Assembly: GCF_003340345.1 (NCBI RefSeq)
Contig: NZ_PPTQ01000014.1
Span: 1 to 64,000 of the forward strand
Origin: Paraeggerthella hongkongensis
GTDB taxonomy: Bacteria > Actinomycetota > Coriobacteriia > Coriobacteriales > Eggerthellaceae
DNA length: 64,000 nt
Direction: 5' to 3'
The stretch's first letter is position 1; the number at the start of each line of letters is the position of its first letter. This document shows positions 58,858 through 64,000 of the stretch, piece by piece. Under the pieces are notes generated by a model, which was given only the letters and a program-made list of their open reading frames with translations, made no database searches and was not told the origin of the DNA. Position numbers and translations under genes: made by a program.

Positions 58858-59421
58858 CTACAGCTGACCGACCAGGTCCAAGCTGGGCTTGAGCGTTTCA
58901 GCGCCGGGTTGCCACTTCGCAGGGCACACCTCGTCGCCGTGCTCGGCCACGAACTGGCTGGCCTGCACGCGACGGAACAGCTCGTCGGCGTTGCGGCCCA
59001 CGTTGCCCGCGGTCACTTCGTACGCGACGATCTTGCCGTCGGGGTTCACGATGAAGCTTCCTCGCTCGGCCAGGCCGTCCTCTTCGATAAGCACCTCGAA
59101 GTCGCGCGCCAGGGCATGCGTCGGGTCGGCCAGCATGGGGTACTGGATCTTCTGAATGCGCTCGGAAGCGTCGTGCCACGCCTTATGCACGAAATGGGTG
59201 TCCGTGGAAACGGAGTAGATCTCGCACCCGGCGGCCTTGAACTCGTCGTACTTGTTGGCCAGGTCCTCAAGCTCGGTGGGACACACGAACGTGAAGTCGG
59301 CCGGGTAGAAGAAGAACACGCTCCACTTGCCCAGGACGTCGCCCTTGGTCACCGTCTTGAATTCGCCATCCTGAAACGCCTGCACGCTGAAATCAGCTAC
59401 CTCTTTGTTGATCATAGACAT
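58858..59421 (-). CDS. ahpC: Peroxiredoxin AhpC
   Basis: 187 residues, typical 2-Cys peroxiredoxin reducing hydrogen and alkyl peroxides. The peroxidatic cysteine is C47 (DFTFVCPTEL) and the resolving one C166 (EVCPAKW); length and the GKWSVFFFYPADFTFVCP segment are those of AhpC. AGGAGC precedes the ATG. First gene of an operon with the AhpF-like reductase; a PerR/Fur-like site lies just upstream. Confidence 0.97.
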   Translation of the reverse strand: MSMINKEVADFSVQAFQDGEFKTVTKGDVLGKWSVFFFYPADFTFVCPTELEDLANKYDEFKAAGCEIYSVSTDTHFVHKAWHDASERIQKIQYPMLADPTHALARDFEVLIEEDGLAERGSFIVNPDGKIVAYEVTAGNVGRNADELFRRVQASQFVAEHGDEVCPAKWQPGAETLKPSLDLVGQL

Positions 59422-59438
59422 GCTGAGCTCCTATCCAC

Positions 59439-59453
59439 TAATGATATTGATTA
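59439..59453. promoter_or_regulatory. PerR/Fur-like box upstream of ahpC
   Basis: TAATGATATTGATTA is a 7-1-7 imperfect inverted repeat (5 of 7 matches), AT-rich, 18-32 bp before the ahpC ATG, where a metal-dependent peroxide repressor would be expected. The regulator gene is not in the window. Confidence 0.45.
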
Positions 59454-59642
59454 CTGATAAGGTCTTGCGGATATGATACTTCATCTATGCCATTTTGCTA
59501 TGCGCTTCACAACATGCGCACAAGGGAGGAACGCACCGCCGACGAAGGTCGGTTCGCAGCCCAAACCCCAAGCTTCCGGCAGCGCCCGCTCCGCTCGCTG
59601 CTCAACCACAGCCCGCCCCCATCCCCGGCTCGACAGCAAGCC

Positions 59643-61121
59643 TTACGCAACCAGCCCTTCCAGGTCGAACCGATGCGTGCAGCACGCGCGCATGAACTCG
59701 TTGTCGTGCGTCACCACCACAACCGCAGCGCCCTCGTCGGCCGCGCATCGCAAAGCATCGGCCAGCTTGCGCATGCTGACAGCATCCAGGCCGCTGGTAG
59801 GCTCATCCAGCATGAGCACCGATCGACGCGAAACCAACCCGCACGCAATGGACAATCGCTGCTTCTGCCCGCCCGACAACGAAGCGGGATGACGGTCCCG
59901 GAGCCCATCGAGGCCCAACCGCTCGAGTATGCGCTCGGCATACGCCGCGCGCTCTTCGCTTTTCTCAACGAACAGCAGCACCTCCTGGTCAACGCGCGCC
60001 GCAAAGAACTCCATGCTCACGTCATTGGGGCTGTACCAAACCCGTTCGCGCAATCTTCGCCGGGAAAGCGCCGCGCCGCCTATGCGCACCTCACCCGCAT
60101 CGGGTCGCCGCAGCCCAACCACAACCTGAGCAAGGCTGGTCTTCCCCACGCCGTTGCTCCCCGTAAGCGCAAGAATCTGCCCCGAACGCACCTCGAAGCA
60201 AGCTCCCGAAAAAAGAACCTTCCTTCCGCGGGAAACCGTTAAGTCGCGCACGTCCAACACAGCCGGTTCTGGCGCTAGACGTGCACCCTTCGAAGCCTCT
60301 TCCGAACGCACGGTCGAAGAATCCTCCGCTTCGAAGCCGGGCGCATGCAGAAGAGGGCGCCGCACGGGAGTCGGGCTGCGCACGCCCATCGCAGCGCGCT
60401 CGGCATCGGACATGCCCAACACGTCCGATCGCGAGAGCACCGCCTTCATTTCCCCGTGCTCCATATAGCAGAACCGATCGGCGCAATCCATCAGATAGGC
60501 AATGCGATGCTCCGCCACCACCAGCGCGTACCCTTGCCGCTTCAAGTCCATCAATACGGCGCCCAGCTCTTGGGCGGCAGCTTCGTCAAGGTTGGCGGAC
60601 GGCTCGTCCATAGCAACGATGCGCGGCGCGGGAGCCAAAGCAGACGCAATGGCCACGCGCTGCTTCTGCCCGCTCGAAAGCTGATCCACGGGAATCCTGC
60701 GCAGATCGTTCAGCCCCAAGCGCCGAATAGCCGCGTCGGTTCGGCTCACCACTTCGGCGTGGGGATACCCGATGTTCTCGCAGCCGAACGCAACCTCTCC
60801 GGCAAGCTGGCTGGAGAAAAACTGGGTCGCCGGGTCCTGGAACACGCTGCCAACCAGCTCGGATCGCTGCCAAGCCGCAAGATCGCGCGCAAAACGGCCG
60901 CCCAGGAACACCTCGCCGGAAACGTCCCCACGATAGTACCCTCCGGCCAGCCCGTTCAGAATTCGCACGACCGTCGTCTTCCCGCTGCCCGATGCGCCCA
61001 TCAGCACCACGCATTCCCCGGGCTTCACGCTCAAGTCCACGCCGTGAAGCGTCTCGGGCGCATCAAGATACGAAAAGCGCACCTGCACAAGCTGCGCAAT
61101 AGGATCTTCCTGCATCCTCAT
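59643..61121 (-). CDS. ECF transporter ATPase with two fused ABC domains
   Basis: 492 residues uniting both energising ATPases of an energy-coupling-factor transporter. Domain 1: Walker A GASGSGKTT, Q-loop FQDPATQFFSS, signature LSSGQKQRVAIA, DEPSANLD. Domain 2: GSNGVGKTS, signature LSGGQKQRLSIA, DEPTSGLD. The linker (about 235-290) is charged. GAGGAG precedes the ATG. Last gene in the order S-T-A, beginning 9 nt after ecfT. Confidence 0.92.
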   Translation of the reverse strand: MRMQEDPIAQLVQVRFSYLDAPETLHGVDLSVKPGECVVLMGASGSGKTTVVRILNGLAGGYYRGDVSGEVFLGGRFARDLAAWQRSELVGSVFQDPATQFFSSQLAGEVAFGCENIGYPHAEVVSRTDAAIRRLGLNDLRRIPVDQLSSGQKQRVAIASALAPAPRIVAMDEPSANLDEAAAQELGAVLMDLKRQGYALVVAEHRIAYLMDCADRFCYMEHGEMKAVLSRSDVLGMSDAERAAMGVRSPTPVRRPLLHAPGFEAEDSSTVRSEEASKGARLAPEPAVLDVRDLTVSRGRKVLFSGACFEVRSGQILALTGSNGVGKTSLAQVVVGLRRPDAGEVRIGGAALSRRRLRERVWYSPNDVSMEFFAARVDQEVLLFVEKSEERAAYAERILERLGLDGLRDRHPASLSGGQKQRLSIACGLVSRRSVLMLDEPTSGLDAVSMRKLADALRCAADEGAAVVVVTHDNEFMRACCTHRFDLEGLVA

Positions 61122-61130
61122 CCACGCTCC

Positions 61131-61886
61131 TCACGAAAGCCAAACATAGGCGGCAATCGCCGCCGTGAACACAACCAAACACGCCGCATCCGCAAGCTTC
61201 ACGGGGCTGCGATAGTAACTCGTTCGCCGCGTCGGAGCCTCGGCCGCACGAGCAACAGCCGAAGACGACAGCCGATCCGCGCTATCCACCAGCGAAAACA
61301 TCAGGGGAACCAGAACGTGCTCGAACGCCTGAACAGGATCGCCCGCCACGCAGCGCAGCGAAAGCACGCCGCGCCTTCTGCACGACTCGCGCAAACGATG
61401 GACGCTCGAGCGAACCGTCGGCGGAAATCGCAGCAAAACAAGCGCGCCCACGATGAACTTCTTGGGAACGCGCGCCCTTGCCAGCGCAGCGCTTATCAAG
61501 CCTGGCGGCGAGAGCGCTACCGCAAGAGCCGCCACCATAACGGGATACGAGTTCAAGCCGGCATACAGATGCACCGGAGAAAACACCAAGATCCGGGCGT
61601 TCAGATACACCAGCAGCAGGTACACCCCGCCCAATACCGCATACGCGACAAGCAGCTTGAGCGCCATGCCGGCCCGCCCGCCAACGGCAAGGTAGGCCAG
61701 CAAAATCCCAGTCAGGAAAGGCGTGAACGGCGAACCGCCCGCAACCGAAACCGCAACCGCCGTCAAAACCAGCACCGCGGCCTTGGTGCCCATAGCAAAC
61801 CCCGCCTCGCTCCAAGCGGGAGCAAGACGCATGACCTGCGGCTCCGACGCACGAGCGAACCGATTGCCTTGAGCATTTCCTTCCAT
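61131..61886 (-). CDS. ECF transporter transmembrane subunit EcfT
   Basis: 251 residues with about five membrane helices and the coupling-helix motif SADRLSSSAVARAAE, where Ala-Arg-Ala contacts the ATPases. The start (ATG 61886) lies one base after the S-component stop, so translation should be coupled; an upstream in-frame TTG at 61910 is the alternative. Confidence 0.88.
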   Translation of the reverse strand: MEGNAQGNRFARASEPQVMRLAPAWSEAGFAMGTKAAVLVLTAVAVSVAGGSPFTPFLTGILLAYLAVGGRAGMALKLLVAYAVLGGVYLLLVYLNARILVFSPVHLYAGLNSYPVMVAALAVALSPPGLISAALARARVPKKFIVGALVLLRFPPTVRSSVHRLRESCRRRGVLSLRCVAGDPVQAFEHVLVPLMFSLVDSADRLSSSAVARAAEAPTRRTSYYRSPVKLADAACLVVFTAAIAAYVWLS

Positions 61887-61887
61887 G

Positions 61888-62538
61888 CTAGATAGCACCC
61901 GCCTTCGCAAAGTGCTTCTTCATAAGGCGCTTGCCCACAAGCGCGCCCAGCAATCCTCCGATTGCAGTGATCGCCACAATGCCGACCAGCCACTCCCAGC
62001 TTGTATAGTACTTAAGGTACGCGTCGATGTACGCCTGCCCCACTTGCCGGACTTCCAGCGTCTCTTGGATGTAGGCGGTCAAATTCACATATATGGGAAT
62101 AATGGACGACAGAACGTACAAAGAGCTGTACGTCGTCCATGCCCCCACCACGCAATTGGGCTTCGACCGAAGAGCGGGCGTGCGCAAAAACAGCAGCTCG
62201 ATGATCAAGCCGCCGGCAAAGTAAAACGGGATCATGTACCAGTAATTGCCCATCAAGCAAAACGCCAACGAAGTCAAACCCGCAAGGAATATCGTGGTGC
62301 CGAAGCGGTTGACCCTCATGATCATGAGGAAGTACAAAGGCGCGACGGCAAATGAGGAAATGGCCGTGCTGGCAACCATCGATACATCGATGTTGATCGT
62401 GCTGATGGCAGCAATCGAAATCTGAATCACGATGATCAAGGCGCTGAACAGCACCGCGGTCACCACTTCCTTAACGCCCCATCTTCGCGACTCGGCCCCG
62501 CCCTGAGCTTTCGGGGTGTTTTTCGCTGTCTGTTCCAT
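61888..62538 (-). CDS. MptD/Trep_Strep-type ECF substrate-binding S component
   Basis: 216 residues with six membrane helices; GVKEVVTAVLFSALIIVIQISIA and FGTTIFLAGLTSLAFCLMGNYWYMIPFYFAGGLIIELLFL resemble the MptD (Trep_Strep) S-component family. Its substrate is not established; members often sit next to paired ABC exporters, as here, possibly for metal-chelate or cofactor uptake. ATG 62538 is chosen for its AGGA 6 nt upstream. Confidence 0.8.
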   Translation of the reverse strand: MEQTAKNTPKAQGGAESRRWGVKEVVTAVLFSALIIVIQISIAAISTINIDVSMVASTAISSFAVAPLYFLMIMRVNRFGTTIFLAGLTSLAFCLMGNYWYMIPFYFAGGLIIELLFLRTPALRSKPNCVVGAWTTYSSLYVLSSIIPIYVNLTAYIQETLEVRQVGQAYIDAYLKYYTSWEWLVGIVAITAIGGLLGALVGKRLMKKHFAKAGAI

Positions 62539-62578
62539 ATCAATCCTACTTTCAAACGTCATGTGTTCATACAGCTTC

Positions 62579-62608
62579 GGAGCCCGGCCGCCCACGCCGC
62601 CGGGCTCC
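62579..62608 (-). terminator. Intercistronic hairpin between ABC exporter and S component
   Basis: A 10-bp GC-rich stem (62579-62588 with 62599-62608, 10-nt loop), 10 nt past the exporter stop; no T tract, so it may only attenuate transcription or stabilise the upstream message. Confidence 0.5.
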
Positions 62609-62618
62609 GGCCCAACCG

Positions 62619-64000
62619 CTAATCCCGGTCGGTCAGCCTCCAGCCTTCCGCTTGTTCGCGTTCGCGCCAGAACGACCGATACCGTCCGGGAACCTGCACC
62701 AACTCGGCATGGATTCCCAGTTGCGTGACCCGCCCATCCTCCAGAACGGCTATCTGGTCAGCTGCCGCAATGGTGGACAAGCGATGCGCGATCGCGATAA
62801 CCGTGCGATCCTTCGCCAGTTCGTGCATGGCCTCCACGATTGCCGCCTCGTTCTCGGCGTCGAGCGCTGCCGTCGCCTCGTCGAACAGCACGATGGGAGC
62901 ATCTTTCAGAAGGGCGCGGGCAATGGCAACGCGCTGGCGCTCGCCGCCCGACAGGCGGCAGCCCCCCTCCCCGACCGGCGTGTCCCATCCCTGCTCAAGA
63001 CGATCGGCCACCTCGTTCAAGCGGGCTGTGCGGGCGGCTCGGCGAACTTCTTCGGGAGAAGCGTCAGGACGTCCGATCAGCACGTTCTCTTCAATGGTGC
63101 CGTCGAACAGGTACACATCCTGAAACACCAACGACACCTGGCGCATCAGTTCGTCGGGCAGCATGTCCCGCACGTCCACGCCGCCAATGCTCACGCTGCC
63201 GCTGGACACGTCCCAGAATCGGGCAACCAGCCGGGTCAGAGTCGTTTTGCCGGAACCCGAAGGCCCGACCAGCGCCGTAAGACTGTTCTCGGGGCAAACC
63301 AAGCTCACGTCCTTCAGCACCGTGCGGGTCCCATCGTAGGAGAACCCGACATTGTCGAAGGAGATGCGCGAACCGGCTGGAATCCGAGGATTCTTCGTCT
63401 CCGGCAGAGGAGCTTCGTTCAGAATCTCTTCCGATTCGTCCAGGGAGTTCTTCGCCACGCGCAAAGCCATGCCCTGCTGGCCGATCGAGGACAAGGGGTC
63501 GATGAACCGCAAGGAAAGAACGGCTACGAACACGTACGAGGCGACGTCGATCTGCCCCCAGCCCAGCAAAACCGTAGACACTGCGAACACGAGGGCAAAC
63601 GTGGCTTGCACGAACAGCGTGTATTGCCCAACCGGAGCAGCGCACTTTCGCAACGTGTCGATCGTCGCTTTACGATCGTCCTCGAAGGCTCGCTCCAAAA
63701 CGTCCCATCCGTCCACCGAGCGCTTCGTCGCGCGCAAAACCGGTTGGGCATGGGCGAATTCGAGCACGCGCGCAGCAACCTCGGCGCTCGAACGCTCTTC
63801 TTCCCGATGGTTCGTTCCCGCAGCCTTCGCCATGCGACGCGAGCCCCAGAACAAGAACGGCCCCATGATCACGAATGCAAGGCCGATGCGCCAATCGATG
63901 AAGAAGAACAGCAGGCAAACCGCCGCAGGCGTCGTCACGGCCAAGATCATTTGGCGCATGAATACGCTTGGCATGTTCATGGCCATCTGCAAGTTCTTCG
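62619..64000 (-). CDS. ABC exporter (membrane domain plus ATPase), 5' end beyond the window
   Basis: The last 460 residues of a half-transporter; its start lies past position 64000 and the frame is open to the edge. Membrane helices occupy the first 200 visible residues (AVCLLFFFIDWRIGLAFVIMGPFLFWG; YTLFVQATFALVFAVSTVLLGWG), then an ATPase with Walker A GPSGSGKTT, Q-loop FQDVYLFDGTIEENV, signature LSGGERQRVAIARALL, Walker B IVLFDEATAALD and the H-loop AIAHRLST. With the ECF genes downstream it resembles the paired-exporter/ECF arrangement of YbtPQ/Irt-like importers; a second half-transporter is expected upstream. Confidence 0.9.
   Translation of the reverse strand, partial: KNLQMAMNMPSVFMRQMILAVTTPAAVCLLFFFIDWRIGLAFVIMGPFLFWGSRRMAKAAGTNHREEERSSAEVAARVLEFAHAQPVLRATKRSVDGWDVLERAFEDDRKATIDTLRKCAAPVGQYTLFVQATFALVFAVSTVLLGWGQIDVASYVFVAVLSLRFIDPLSSIGQQGMALRVAKNSLDESEEILNEAPLPETKNPRIPAGSRISFDNVGFSYDGTRTVLKDVSLVCPENSLTALVGPSGSGKTTLTRLVARFWDVSSGSVSIGGVDVRDMLPDELMRQVSLVFQDVYLFDGTIEENVLIGRPDASPEEVRRAARTARLNEVADRLEQGWDTPVGEGGCRLSGGERQRVAIARALLKDAPIVLFDEATAALDAENEAAIVEAMHELAKDRTVIAIAHRLSTIAAADQIAVLEDGRVTQLGIHAELVQVPGRYRSFWREREQAEGWRLTDRD

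Overview
The window looks like a high-GC chromosome segment from a gut-type anaerobic actinobacterium of the Coriobacteriia, most likely the Eggerthellaceae; the genus cannot be fixed from sequence alone. The evidence is the gene repertoire: a selenocysteine formate dehydrogenase with a GltD-like partner, a TAT-exported fumarate-reductase-type flavoprotein next to a 12-helix membrane LuxR regulator, meso-diaminopimelate dehydrogenase, a 'Gly-type' PurF homologue and a SufCBDSU system. No rRNA, tRNA, CRISPR array, phage or transposase gene was seen. Most lines of evidence point to ordinary, tightly packed housekeeping DNA with a few accessory spots.

Layout. 0.2-4 kb: an anchored amidase convergent with a thioester-domain/SpaA-repeat surface protein carrying two nearly identical 309-bp repeats. 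4-8.1 kb: one-carbon/methionine operon on the minus strand (metF, a stand-alone methionine synthase reactivation protein, and a metH lacking that domain). 8.4-13.7 kb: SulP transporter, zinc-ribbon XRE regulator, two diverged short peptide-deformylase paralogues flanking an ArsC-type arsenate reductase, and asparaginase. 14-18.6 kb: the PurF-like protein, two small unknown genes separated by a G11 tract, a WYL regulator and Ddh. 19-24.7 kb: formate dehydrogenase (in-frame TGA plus SECIS), its iron-sulfur/GltD partner and a D-2-hydroxyacid dehydrogenase, divergent from L-lactate dehydrogenase. 25.8-35.2 kb: TrmH, LysE, TatD, TcdA, an ABC-F protein with a 3-codon leader and a sequestered ribosome binding site, an XRE-desulfoferrodoxin fusion, a Gly/Ser-tailed membrane protein and a NadB-like flavoprotein.

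35.2-41 kb: Rrf2 regulator divergent from sufCBDSU, with a 9-bp inverted repeat bracketing the suf promoter; part of that motif recurs in the cysK promoter near 44.8 kb. 41.2-43.8 kb: a chimeric membrane protein/SF1 helicase without a Walker A motif but with a DUF2726-like nuclease-type tail, next to an inverted-repeat-rich island; this is the least ordinary part of the window. 43.8-51.1 kb: cysK, an MFS/M20-peptidase operon divergent from the membrane LuxR regulator, then the flavoprotein reductase. 51.2-59.4 kb: Ogt, a DUF3810 metalloprotease, class Ia ribonucleotide reductase nrdA-nrdB with a large structured intercistronic element, and an AhpC/thioredoxin-reductase-like peroxide system. 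59.6-64 kb: an ECF transporter (S, T, fused A) downstream of an ABC exporter gene that runs out of the window.

Together the genes describe an anaerobe that handles formate, lactate-type hydroxyacids and organic acceptors, recycles methyl groups through cobalamin, builds Fe-S clusters with Suf, and keeps peroxide defence and oxygen-dependent ribonucleotide reduction for occasional air exposure. All domain assignments are by eye; no database search was run.
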